Shown: positions 1 through 7,050, numbered from the stretch's first letter. The stretch: DNA of 9,388 bases from Clostridiales bacterium (GCA_003503945.1 DOCD01000087.1:1-9388), one strand, 5' to 3'. The notes: generated by a model from the letters alone, not told the origin. Made by a program: numbers and translations.

Positions 1-35
1 GCCCCGAGCGCTTTTGAAGCGCTCGGGGCGTTTTT
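1..35. terminator. Strong intrinsic terminator, probably bidirectional
   Basis: The arms GCCCCGAGCGC (1-11) and GCGCTCGGGGC (19-29) pair perfectly. TT/AA inside the loop adds two more pairs, giving about 13 bp around a 3-base loop. On the plus strand it is followed by G and TTTTT (31-35), so it can end a plus-strand transcript entering from outside the window. It also begins 7 bases beyond the pssA stop codon on the minus strand. The A-run before the stem is visible, but the minus-strand T-run, if any, would lie outside the window. A convergent neighbouring gene is inferred, not seen. Confidence 0.9.
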
Positions 36-42
36 CATATTT

Positions 43-759
43 TTAAACGAAATACTCGGTGAAAACCACGTTCAGCCCGCCGAATACGTAAATGTTTACA
101 AACAAAAGCCCGAGGCAAATAGCAGTCACAATCGAAATCGCAATGACAAGCCCACGCACCTTTGCTTTGAACATTTTAAAGCGGAATACGAATAAAAACG
201 CGACCAAAAGGTATGCAAAGCCCATTACGAGTTTGGGGACGAGAGTCCCCAAACTTCCGCCCAAAGGGCGGAACATTATCGCAGCAAGGTAGAAAATGGG
301 TATCGCAATGGCGGCGTTGGTTACGGGCAGGCCCTCGAACGACGTCCTTTCGCCGCTGTTCTTATCCTGCAACCTCAGCTCCTCAGTTACGTCGTAGTAA
401 GCAAGGCGTATGAGCGCTGCGAGCACGTACACGACGAAAATTATCAAATAATACCACTCGTGCATACCCAGCCCGAAGCCTATCATTGCGGGCGCGACGC
501 CGAACGCGATTAAGTCCGACAAAGAATCTATCCTTTCGCCGAACATTTTGTCCTCTTTTGTTCTGCCGCGGCGCGTCTTTGCAACGACGCCGTCGAACGC
601 GTCGCACACGCCCGAAATCCAAAGGCAGATTACCCCGCCGAAAAAGGGATAGCCCATCGCCGACAGGCAAATGCCCGCGACTGCCGATATAACCGACAAA
701 TATGTAAGTATTATACCGTAATGCCAGTAGCCTACGAAAAATTTAAGCGTGTTCTTCAT
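43..759 (-). CDS. pssA: CDP-diacylglycerol--serine O-phosphatidyltransferase (PssA)
   Basis: This 238-residue membrane enzyme would transfer a phosphatidyl group from CDP-diacylglycerol to L-serine. That makes phosphatidylserine, the precursor of phosphatidylethanolamine. The CDP-alcohol phosphotransferase signature is visible as D53-x2-D56-G57-x2-A60-K61, then G74-x3-D78-x3-D82. The four aspartates bind metal and catalyse in this family. The usual AR is AK here, and the gap before G74 is 12 residues instead of about 8-9; I recall a similar longer loop in clostridial PssA proteins. The following FGVAPA is typical of PssA rather than PgsA. The rest is several hydrophobic membrane segments. A GGAGG Shine-Dalgarno (769-773) sits 9 bases before the ATG. 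The start lies inside the 3' end of the upstream membrane gene (17-base overlap), so the two are co-transcribed and perhaps translationally coupled. The substrate is inferred from family resemblance. Confidence 0.9.
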   Translation of the reverse strand: MKNTLKFFVGYWHYGIILTYLSVISAVAGICLSAMGYPFFGGVICLWISGVCDAFDGVVAKTRRGRTKEDKMFGERIDSLSDLIAFGVAPAMIGFGLGMHEWYYLIIFVVYVLAALIRLAYYDVTEELRLQDKNSGERTSFEGLPVTNAAIAIPIFYLAAIMFRPLGGSLGTLVPKLVMGFAYLLVAFLFVFRFKMFKAKVRGLVIAISIVTAICLGLLFVNIYVFGGLNVVFTEYFV

Positions 760-1900
760 TTTGTTTTTCCTCCGATGCTTCCCGCTCTTTCGCTATATCG
801 CTGACGGACAAAAGTTCGCACTCCAAAAGCGGCGCTTCCTGCGGCTCGTCCCCGCGGGACTTCCTATGAAGCAAACGTGTATGAAAGGCAAGCGTTATGA
901 TTCCGCTTACCACTATGCTGAGATAATACGACACCGTGCGCATAACCATCATTGACGACAGTATGAACGCCGTATCGGCGAAAATCAAACCGAAAATACG
1001 CACGTAAAGATATTCGAATACCCCCACGCCGCCGGGCATGGGCAACGAGGTGTAGCCGACAGTTATAAAGGACTGCAAAACGAAAATATCCCAAAAAGGC
1101 GCGTCCGGGTCGGCGGCGATACATATGCAACAGGTTATAAGCACCCTCACTACGCGCTGGCAGACGTTGAATACGAGGGCGATAAATAAGACGAAAGGCT
1201 TCTTTTTGAACTGCATAAAGCAATCCGCGTATTTGCCCACTTCCACCTCTACTTTATTGCGCCACTTTTCGGGATTTTTGACTATCCTCATTTTGGTAAG
1301 CAAAGTTATAATGCCGTTACAGAATTTTTTGAGCGCCTTATTGAAGGTCATGCACAAAAACAGCAGAACGAACAGCGCCGACTGTATCACAACGCCCAAA
1401 ATTACGAAAAACTTCGACCAGAACTCGAATTCCAAAAACAGCTGCGGTCTGATTGCAAAGGCAACAGCCGTAAGCACCACGAGCGAGGCGATGTATGCAA
1501 CGGTGTTCATAACGAGCGTGAACGAAGCCGTGCCCGCGCTCATTCCGTCCTTCACCATATAATATGCCGAAGCGGGCTGCCCGCCCGTAGCCGACGGGGT
1601 TATCGCGGAATAATAAGTATATGCGGACGAATACGCAAAGGACGGCAAAAGGCGGGTTTTATGCCCGAGGCTGCGGCTGATGGTGAAAAGGCTTAATCCC
1701 TCGAAAATTATCCCCATAATCATGCAGACTACGGAAAGAATCAAAAGCCACCATCTGCTGTTTTTTACGAAGGCAATGATATTGCCGAAATTCAGCTCCT
1801 TATAGCTCAATAAAAGAACGGTAAGCGTTACCGCGATAAGCAACAACAGAAACGCTATGTTGCATATTTGTTTTTTCGCGCTTTTGGAAAATTTCTTCAT
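743..1900 (-). CDS. UPF0104 / MprF-flippase-like integral membrane protein
   Basis: This 385-residue polytopic membrane protein resembles the transmembrane flippase half of lysylphosphatidylglycerol synthase (MprF), the YbhN/UPF0104 family. Two family hallmarks are visible: TPSATGGQPASAYYM at residues 101-115 and PMPGGVGVFE at 287-296. Hydrophobic helices include about 13-32, 50-73, 125-150, 163-185, 236-262 and 305-340. A basic cytoplasmic stretch lies around 188-235, and the tail (345-385) is acidic and Glu-rich. It has no aminoacyl-transferase (GNAT-like) domain, so it is not a full MprF. A role in moving or handling lipids is inferred from the family and from its overlap with pssA. The ATG at 1900 has no clear Shine-Dalgarno (upstream bases read GGTACGCAAAATAA). 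It is supported by a Lys-rich N-terminus leading directly into the first helix and by a good promoter about 37 bases upstream. Confidence 0.8.
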   Translation of the reverse strand: MKKFSKSAKKQICNIAFLLLLIAVTLTVLLLSYKELNFGNIIAFVKNSRWWLLILSVVCMIMGIIFEGLSLFTISRSLGHKTRLLPSFAYSSAYTYYSAITPSATGGQPASAYYMVKDGMSAGTASFTLVMNTVAYIASLVVLTAVAFAIRPQLFLEFEFWSKFFVILGVVIQSALFVLLFLCMTFNKALKKFCNGIITLLTKMRIVKNPEKWRNKVEVEVGKYADCFMQFKKKPFVLFIALVFNVCQRVVRVLITCCICIAADPDAPFWDIFVLQSFITVGYTSLPMPGGVGVFEYLYVRIFGLIFADTAFILSSMMVMRTVSYYLSIVVSGIITLAFHTRLLHRKSRGDEPQEAPLLECELLSVSDIAKEREASEEKQNEEHA

Positions 1901-1943
1901 TTATTTTGCGTACCGTTCTGTATTAACTGTATTAAACATTACT

Positions 1944-1972
1944 AATATAACATAATAATATTACAAAGTCAA
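1944..1972 (-). promoter_or_regulatory. SigA-type promoter for the flippase-like gene and pssA
   Basis: Read on the minus strand, TTGACT (-35, 1967-1972) and TATATT (-10, 1944-1949) are separated by exactly 17 bases. Transcription should start near 1937, giving a leader of about 37 bases to the ATG at 1900. The -35 lies just after the T-run of the parB terminator, so the two transcription units are packed back to back. Confidence 0.75.
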
Positions 1973-1980
1973 CGATATTA

Positions 1981-2021
1981 TAACAAAAAACCGCCCCCGC
2001 TGTCAAGTTGCGGGGGCGGTT
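1981..2021 (-). terminator. Intrinsic terminator of the ftsH-parA-orf340-parB operon
   Basis: The 12-bp arms AACCGCCCCCGC (1989-2000) and GCGGGGGCGGTT (2010-2021) enclose a 9-base loop. On the minus strand the stem is followed by TTTTTTGTTATAA. It begins 5 bases after the parB stop codon, and no other terminator is visible between here and the ftsH promoter. Confidence 0.92.
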
Positions 2022-2026
2022 GGTTT

Positions 2027-2938
2027 TTATTGCTTATCTATAATATCCAGAATTTCGGATATCCTTTCGAGGTCGTCGCGGGAATAGTAATCGATGTAAA
2101 TCCTGCCTTTTTTGTCGGTGCCGATAAGGCTTACCTTGGTGCGGAAGGCAAAGCGCATACGCTCGATAAGCTGTTTTAATTCGACAGAGGCAAGCGCACG
2201 CTTTTTCTTTTTGCGCTCCTCGAGGATTTCGGGCGGCACGTTGTAGGCGCGTACCTTTTTTTCGAGCTCTCTCACCGACGACTGGTTCTTTACAGCCTCG
2301 CTCGCAAAAGAAATTTGCTCCTCCGCGGGCAGCATAACTATCGTGCGGGCGTGCCCCGCGGACAGTTTGCCCTCCGCCACCATAGACATAACCTCGGGCG
2401 TTAAATGCAGAAGCCTTAAAGTATTTGCTATTGCGGGACGGGATTTGCCGATACGTTCGGCAAGCTCGTCCTGCGTAAGCTTGTAGTCGGTCATCAGCTG
2501 CTTCATCGCCGTCGCCGCTTCTATGGGGTTCAAATCCTCCCTTTGCAGGTTCTCTATGAGGGAAATTTCCTTTATTTCCCTTTCGTTATATTTTCGGATA
2601 ACTACGGGGATAGTCTCTTTGCCGGCAAGCTTGCTTGCGCGCAGTCGCCTTTCGCCCGCTATTACCATATAGCTGCCGTCGCCGTTGTCGTTTACGACGA
2701 TAGGCATAATAACGCCGTGTTTTTTAATCGAGTCGGCAAGCTCTCTCAAAGCCTGCTCGTCAAAGTTCTTTCGCGGCTGGTTGGGGTTGGCGGTAATTTT
2801 ATCAAGCGCCATATCTTCCGCGTTTTTGCGCTCTTCTTCGGTATATTCGAACGCGCCGCGGTGCTCGAATATGTGCTCGTAAGCTTCGCCCGTATCCTTG
2901 AACAATTCGTCAAGTCCTTTGCCTAATCCTTTTGCCAT
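2027..2938 (-). CDS. parB: Chromosome-partitioning protein ParB (Spo0J)
   Basis: This 303-residue ParB-family CTPase clamp would load at parS sites, spread on DNA and stimulate ParA. The N-terminus MAKGLGKGLDELF is the standard ParA-interacting leader. The CTP-binding ParB/Srx domain covers about residues 45-140, with NQPRKNFD (53-60), GERRLRA (95-101) and ENLQREDLNPIEAA (129-142). The parS-reading helix-turn-helix lies at about 154-176 (KLTQDELAERIGKSRPAIAN). The C-terminal ~60 residues should form the dimerisation domain, after a Lys/Arg-rich linker at 241-247. Its length is normal for chromosomal ParB. A GGGAGG Shine-Dalgarno (2944-2949) sits 5 bases before the ATG. Matching parS sites in this window and parA upstream argue for ParB rather than the paralogue Noc. 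It is unusual in being separated from parA by a 1 kb gene. Confidence 0.95.
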   Translation of the reverse strand: MAKGLGKGLDELFKDTGEAYEHIFEHRGAFEYTEEERKNAEDMALDKITANPNQPRKNFDEQALRELADSIKKHGVIMPIVVNDNGDGSYMVIAGERRLRASKLAGKETIPVVIRKYNEREIKEISLIENLQREDLNPIEAATAMKQLMTDYKLTQDELAERIGKSRPAIANTLRLLHLTPEVMSMVAEGKLSAGHARTIVMLPAEEQISFASEAVKNQSSVRELEKKVRAYNVPPEILEERKKKKRALASVELKQLIERMRFAFRTKVSLIGTDKKGRIYIDYYSRDDLERISEILDIIDKQ

Positions 2939-2951
2939 AATATCCTCCCTA

Positions 2952-3974
2952 CTATTTATCTAATCTTGTATGAAATTTTTCGTGCGTGCACGAAGAAAAT
3001 ATGAGCTTGCCGTCTTTATAGAAAGCTAAATCTTCAAGCCCTTCGAGGGCGTAGTCGTTTTCGAATTTTTTAAGCCACTCGGCGGTGGTTTCGTTCAGCT
3101 TAAAGAAAAATGTTTCGGAAAGCATGCCCGAAGTCGTGCAGTGCCACGTAAACCCGACTTCGGTTTTTATAAGCGAGCTTTTCAGCCCCGCGTACTCCTC
3201 TTTGTCTAAAACTTCGTCGAGCGGACGTTCCTTTTCGTTCTCCGCCGTTTTGTCGAGAGTGTAGCGGCAGGTTTCAACAAAGTCTACGGCTTCGTAAACA
3301 TGCCACAGCTCCGCAGGCTTTTTGTACTTAGTGTTGCCCTTCGAAAATTCGTCGCCGAAAAAGACGTTGCCGCCGAACTTGTCCGCCTTTGCCTTGTGCC
3401 CTTTACGGTAGTCGCGGCACTCCGCTTTTACCTCTTCGTAAAGCATTTCGAAAGCAGGCAATTTTTTTCTGTCCTTTTCGGGTATGCAGCCATACTGCCT
3501 TTCTGCGGTTTTCTTTTCCCACTCTTCGAGCTCATTTAAAGCTCTTTCCGCAAGATAGGAATCGACCCTGTAAAGCCCGAACGGGTGCTCCTCGTCGTAA
3601 CCCGAATTGAACGGGCAGGTCAACGAAAAGCTGTCGGCTACGGGCAAAAACGTCGCGAGCAGCTCTTCCATATTTATATTGTCGAAAGCCTTCTCGTCCT
3701 CGTAGCTTTCTATGCTTTCAAACTCGTCGTTTATCGAAATAAGTTTTACTTGCTTGTTTTCGAACTTTTCGAAAAAGCTTTCAAAATCCTTGAAGCTTTT
3801 TCTTCTGCCCTTTTTTTCGAGAATGAAGCCGTCGACCTTAAAATCCGCCAAACCCGTCGCTTCGTTAAATTCGTAGACCATAACGGGTTCTGCGCCGTAT
3901 TCTGTATCGTCGACGCTGAATTTTACCGACGCGCCGTCCTTTTCAAGAAGATTTTGAAGCTGCGCTTTCGTCAT
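2952..3974 (-). CDS. Unrecognised 340-residue soluble protein between parA and parB
   Basis: I do not recognise this protein. It is 340 residues, strongly charged (rich in Glu, Lys, Asp) and aromatic. It has no signal peptide, membrane segment, Walker motif or helix-turn-helix that I can see, so it is probably cytoplasmic. Residues 1-110 look like a small alpha/beta region with acidic ends (FESIESYEDEKAFDN around 85-99). Residues 139-195 look helical and coiled (ALNELEEWEKKTAERQ). The C-terminal part contains two Cys/His-bearing stretches, WHCTTSG (277-283) and CTHEKFH (329-335). C120, H130, C163, C186, H193, H225 and C236 also occur, so metal binding is possible but speculative. The ATG lies 2 bases after the parA stop, with AGAGG inside the parA end as ribosome site. 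The TAG stop is 13 bases before parB. Co-transcription with parAB is therefore very likely. A role in chromosome segregation is suggested only by position. Confidence 0.9.
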   Translation of the reverse strand: MTKAQLQNLLEKDGASVKFSVDDTEYGAEPVMVYEFNEATGLADFKVDGFILEKKGRRKSFKDFESFFEKFENKQVKLISINDEFESIESYEDEKAFDNINMEELLATFLPVADSFSLTCPFNSGYDEEHPFGLYRVDSYLAERALNELEEWEKKTAERQYGCIPEKDRKKLPAFEMLYEEVKAECRDYRKGHKAKADKFGGNVFFGDEFSKGNTKYKKPAELWHVYEAVDFVETCRYTLDKTAENEKERPLDEVLDKEEYAGLKSSLIKTEVGFTWHCTTSGMLSETFFFKLNETTAEWLKKFENDYALEGLEDLAFYKDGKLIFSSCTHEKFHTRLDK

Positions 3975-3976
3975 AA

Positions 3977-4741
3977 TTACCTCTGGTGGGATAAAAACTC
4001 TTCCGTCAACGCCTTATACGCCCTTGCACCGACGCACTTCGGGTCGTGCAGCATTACGGGCTTGCCGTGGCTGGGCGCTTCGGCAAGACGGACGTTGCGC
4101 GGTATGATAATTTCATACAGCCTCGTCTTGAAAAACTTCTTGATTTCGGCTGTTATCTGTTTGGAAATAAGTGCCCTGCCGTCGTACATCGTAATGACTA
4201 CCCCCTCTATCTGCAAATTGGGGTTTAAGTGCTGTTTGACGAGGGCAATCGTGTTCATGAGCTGGCTTACGCCCTCCAAAGCGAAATACTCGCTCTGTAA
4301 AGGAATTATGACCGAATCCGCAGCAACCCAGGCGTTTATCGTAACCAGCCCGAGCGACGGCGGGCAATCGATAAATATGTAATCGTAGCTCGCCCTGACC
4401 TTGTCGAGGGCTTCTTTCAAAATCTTTTCGCGGTTCCTCTTATATACGAGGTCTACCTCCGCGCCCGTCAAATCCACGTTGGCGGGGAGGATATCCAAAA
4501 GCTTCACCTGCGTCGGCAATATATTTGCCGACGCAGGGTCGCCGTCTATAAGCACGTTATATACGGATTTTTTAAGCGCGCTTTTGGAAAAGCCCAACGC
4601 CGTAGTAGCGTTCCCCTGCGAGTCAATATCGACAAGCAAAACCTTTTTGCCGAATTCGGCACAGTACGCCGCCATGTTTACCGCAGTAGTCGTTTTACCT
4701 ACGCCGCCTTTTTTGTTTGTAAACGCAACAATTTTTCCCAT
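3977..4741 (-). CDS. parA: Chromosome-partitioning ATPase ParA (Soj)
   Basis: This 254-residue ParA/MinD-type ATPase dimerises on ATP, binds DNA non-specifically and is stimulated by ParB to move origins; in Bacillus, Soj also acts on DnaA. The deviant Walker A motif KGGVGKTT lies at residues 11-18, with signature Lys11 and Lys16. Walker A' is LLVDIDSQGNATT (35-47), with Asp40 at the position equivalent to the hydrolysis-critical Asp40 of B. subtilis Soj. Walker B is FIDCPPSLG (123-131). Arg189 and Arg218 fall at the positions reported as DNA-binding arginines in Soj. EAPSHGKPV (221-229) is typical of the chromosomal family. There is no N-terminal DNA-binding domain, so it is a chromosomal rather than a P1-plasmid-type ParA. 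The ATG has AGGGA (4747-4751) as ribosome site. A parS palindrome lies immediately upstream, in the gap after ftsH. Confidence 0.96.
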   Translation of the reverse strand: MGKIVAFTNKKGGVGKTTTAVNMAAYCAEFGKKVLLVDIDSQGNATTALGFSKSALKKSVYNVLIDGDPASANILPTQVKLLDILPANVDLTGAEVDLVYKRNREKILKEALDKVRASYDYIFIDCPPSLGLVTINAWVAADSVIIPLQSEYFALEGVSQLMNTIALVKQHLNPNLQIEGVVITMYDGRALISKQITAEIKKFFKTRLYEIIIPRNVRLAEAPSHGKPVMLHDPKCVGARAYKALTEEFLSHQR

Positions 4742-4752
4742 ATTATTCCCTG

Positions 4753-4768
4753 TGTTTCACGTGAAACC
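4753..4768. promoter_or_regulatory. parS site between ftsH and parA
   Basis: TGTTTCACGTGAAACC differs from the 16-bp parS palindrome TGTTTCACGTGAAACA only in its last base. It fills most of the 29-base gap between the ftsH stop (4771) and the parA ATG (4741), just upstream of the parA ribosome site. It should load ParB, and clamp spreading from here would cover parA, the unknown gene and the end of ftsH. An autoregulatory effect is plausible but not shown. Confidence 0.88.
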
Positions 4769-4770
4769 GA

Positions 4771-6807
4771 TTAACTTTCGTATTTTTTGAAAGGATTGAC
4801 TGCACGGTCGTTTTCGTGCTCGTCCATATACTTTATAACTTCGTCGTAGGTCTTACCTTCCATTAAAAGGTCAACCTCTTCGGTGTAGATAGTTTCCTTT
4901 TCGATGAGAACCCTCGCCATATTGTCTAAAATGGAGCGGTTTTCGGTAAGAAGCTTCCTCGCCCTCTCGTGCTGGGTTTTAATAATATCGCGGACTTCGT
5001 CGTCAATCATTTTCGCCGTTTCTTCCGAGAAGGAGTTCCTAGTCGCCATATCCTTGCCTATGAACATCGGCTGCGAATCGTCGCTGTAACAAATGAGCCC
5101 GAGTTTGTCGCTCATGCCGAGTTCGGTCACCATTGCCCTTGCAAACTTGGTCGCCTGCTTGATGTCGTTTGAAGCGCCCGAACCGATTTCCTTTATGACT
5201 ATCTCTTCAGCCACTCTTCCGCCGAGACCCATGCAGATGTCGTCGAGGAAGAAGCTCTTGGTGTAATACATTCTGTCGGTGTCAGGACGCATCATAGTGA
5301 AGCCGCCCGCGGCACCGCGGGGAATAATCGTAACCTCGTGCACGGGGTCGCAGTTGGGGCAAAGCCTTGCAAGTATCGCGTGCCCCGCTTCGTGGAATGC
5401 GGTAAGCCGCTTATCCTGCTCGGTTATAACCTTACTCTTCTTTGCGGGCCCCATAGCCACTTTATCGAATGCCTCGTAAAGCTCGGCGTTGGTTATGAAT
5501 TTTTTGTCCGCCCTTGCTGCGAGTATTGCAGCTTCGTTTAAAAGGTTGGCAAGGTCCGCGCCCGAGAAGCCCGCGCTCAGTCTTGCGACGTTTCTCAAAT
5601 TTACGTCGGGTGCAAGCGGTTTATTGCGCGCGTGTACCTTTAATATCTGCTCCCTGCCCTTTACGTCAGGAAGGTTGACGTATACCTGTCTGTCGAAACG
5701 CCCGGGGCGGGTCAAAGCGGGGTCGAGTATATCCGCGCGGTTGGTCGCCGCCATTACAATTACGCCCTCGTTCGACTCGAAGCCATCCATCTGGACAAGT
5801 ATCTGGTTGAGGGTCTGCTCCCTCTCATCGTTGCCGCCGCCGAGCCCCGCGCCGCGGTGACGCCCTACCGCGTCGATTTCGTCTACGAATATAATGCAGG
5901 GCTGGTTCTTCTTAGCCATATCAAAAAGGTCGCGCACACGCGAAGCCCCGACGCCGACGTACATTTCAACGAAGTCGGAGCCCGATACCGAAAAGAACGG
6001 AACGCCCGCTTCGCCCGCAACGGCCTTGGCAAACAGTGTTTTACCCGTTCCCGGAGGGCCTACCAAAAGCACGCCTCTCGGGATACGCGCCCCTAAATCG
6101 GAGAATTTTTTCGGCTGACGCAAAAACTCTACGATTTCCGCAAGCTCGACCTTTTCTTCTTCCGCGCCCGCAACGTCGGCAAAGCGCACTTTGATATTCG
6201 TCGATATGCGTGCCTTCGTCTTTGCAAAGCTCATAACCTTGCCCGCGCCGCCCATTGACGAACGGATAATCAGGAAGAACACAACGCATACGATAACCAG
6301 CATCAGAACCGAGAAAGCCGTCGAAACCCAGCTGCCCGCGTTGGGGTTTTCCTGGTCGATTACTACCCCGAGCTCGAACTGCCATTTATCGAACTTAGCC
6401 GAATCCCAGCTGTCGGAGCCGTACGACGACGGGCCGTAACAGTAATACGCTTTAATCTGGTTGCCTTTATCGTTTAAAACGTAACCCGTATACTCGTAGC
6501 CGCTCGTAGATACTTTCCATATTACTACAAGCGCCTCTTCCTTATCGTCCGCGGTCACGATTTTACCGTCTTTTACCTTGTAACCCTCAAGCGTCGATTC
6601 GTCAAGCTTACTGCGTATTTCGCCGTCGACGACGTTAGGCTTACGCTCCTCGTCGAAGTATTGGGCGTTTTCGATGTACTGCTCAAACTCCGTCCTTGTA
6701 ATTTTTCTTGCGCCACCATTCAATAGCTGTGTGATAAGTACTACGCCGACCGCAATAATCAGCAACCCGATGATGACCCAAGTGATAATTCTGCCCTTTT
6801 TACTCAA
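4771..6807 (-). CDS. ftsH: ATP-dependent membrane zinc metalloprotease FtsH
   Basis: This 678-residue membrane-anchored AAA+ protease forms hexamers that extract and degrade membrane and regulatory proteins. TM1 is about residues 8-28, then an extracytoplasmic domain (about 29-158), then TM2 (about 162-182). The AAA module has Walker A GPPGTGKT (250-257), Walker B IIFVDEID (305-312) and the second region of homology TNRADILDPALTRPGRFDR (355-373). The pore loop reads EMYVGVG (281-287), with Tyr where Phe is usual. The peptidase zinc site is HEAGH (472-476), with Asp548 in SGASNDIKQ as likely third ligand. Translation starts at TTG: AAAGGAG (6815-6821) lies 7 bases upstream and the N-terminus MSKKGRI leads straight into TM1. 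The extracytoplasmic domain of about 130 residues is larger than the roughly 70-80 of well-known FtsH proteins. It is the first gene of the operon that continues into parA. Confidence 0.97.
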   Translation of the reverse strand: MSKKGRIITWVIIGLLIIAVGVVLITQLLNGGARKITRTEFEQYIENAQYFDEERKPNVVDGEIRSKLDESTLEGYKVKDGKIVTADDKEEALVVIWKVSTSGYEYTGYVLNDKGNQIKAYYCYGPSSYGSDSWDSAKFDKWQFELGVVIDQENPNAGSWVSTAFSVLMLVIVCVVFFLIIRSSMGGAGKVMSFAKTKARISTNIKVRFADVAGAEEEKVELAEIVEFLRQPKKFSDLGARIPRGVLLVGPPGTGKTLFAKAVAGEAGVPFFSVSGSDFVEMYVGVGASRVRDLFDMAKKNQPCIIFVDEIDAVGRHRGAGLGGGNDEREQTLNQILVQMDGFESNEGVIVMAATNRADILDPALTRPGRFDRQVYVNLPDVKGREQILKVHARNKPLAPDVNLRNVARLSAGFSGADLANLLNEAAILAARADKKFITNAELYEAFDKVAMGPAKKSKVITEQDKRLTAFHEAGHAILARLCPNCDPVHEVTIIPRGAAGGFTMMRPDTDRMYYTKSFFLDDICMGLGGRVAEEIVIKEIGSGASNDIKQATKFARAMVTELGMSDKLGLICYSDDSQPMFIGKDMATRNSFSEETAKMIDDEVRDIIKTQHERARKLLTENRSILDNMARVLIEKETIYTEEVDLLMEGKTYDEVIKYMDEHENDRAVNPFKKYES

Positions 6808-6839
6808 AATCAGTCTCCTTTAAATTAAATAACAATGAT

Positions 6840-6868
6840 ATTTTACCATATAACGGTAACGTTTTCAA
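6840..6868 (-). promoter_or_regulatory. Extended -10 promoter for the ftsH-par operon
   Basis: On the minus strand TTGAAA (-35, 6863-6868) and TAAAAT (-10, 6840-6845) are separated by exactly 17 bases. TGG directly before the -10 gives an extended TGn element. Transcription should start near 6833, leaving a leader of about 25 bases that includes AAAGGAG. No other promoter is needed to explain parA, the unknown gene and parB, although internal ones within ftsH cannot be excluded. Confidence 0.75.
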
Positions 6869-6871
6869 GCG

Positions 6872-6884
6872 TTTGACAGTCAAA
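6872..6884. promoter_or_regulatory. Possible operator upstream of the ftsH promoter
   Basis: TTTGAC-A-GTCAAA is a perfect 6-bp inverted repeat with a 1-base centre. It lies 3 bases upstream of the ftsH -35 element, a usual place for a regulator binding site. No regulator can be named from the sequence, and in AT-rich DNA such a palindrome may be chance. Confidence 0.35.
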
Positions 6885-6990
6885 AATATAAGATATCACT
6901 TAATTTTTATATTATTTTCACCTGTCGGAATAACCTTGATTTTTTGATTTTTTTGGATTTTTTATTAAAATTTTTGTATGCGCTACACTA

Positions 6991-7006
6991 TTTTTAACGT
7001 TAAAAA
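6991..7006. repeat. Perfect 16-bp AT palindrome next to parS sites
   Basis: TTTTTAACGTTAAAAA is a perfect palindrome. It differs from parS (TGTTTCACGTGAAACA) at four symmetric positions and its right end lies one base before the near-parS at 7008. It might be a decayed parS or a site for another protein. It lacks the CACGTG core, so ParB binding is doubtful. Confidence 0.5.
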
Positions 7007-7007
7007 A

Positions 7008-7023
7008 TGTTTAACGTGAAACA
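7008..7023. promoter_or_regulatory. Near-parS site (one mismatch)
   Basis: TGTTTAACGTGAAACA matches the parS consensus at 15 of 16 positions. The mismatch (C to A at position 6) breaks the CACGTG core on one side, so ParB affinity may be reduced. Its centre is 43 bases from the centre of the perfect parS at 7051-7066. Confidence 0.7.
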
Positions 7024-7050
7024 TTCAACCAAATTTTTTAACCTAAACAG

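Noticed and set aside
1125..1562. Plus-strand open frame of 145 codons
   Set aside because: It is antisense to the flippase-like gene, whose conserved motifs settle the strand.
2027..2938. Possibility that the ParB-family gene is Noc
   Set aside because: It is in an operon with parA and lies among parS sites. Noc binds a different site and normally sits next to rsmG in Bacillus.
3585..4382. Plus-strand open frame of 265 codons
   Set aside because: It lies opposite parA and the unknown gene, its product shows no family features, and both minus-strand genes have motifs or tight operon spacing. It is a shadow frame.
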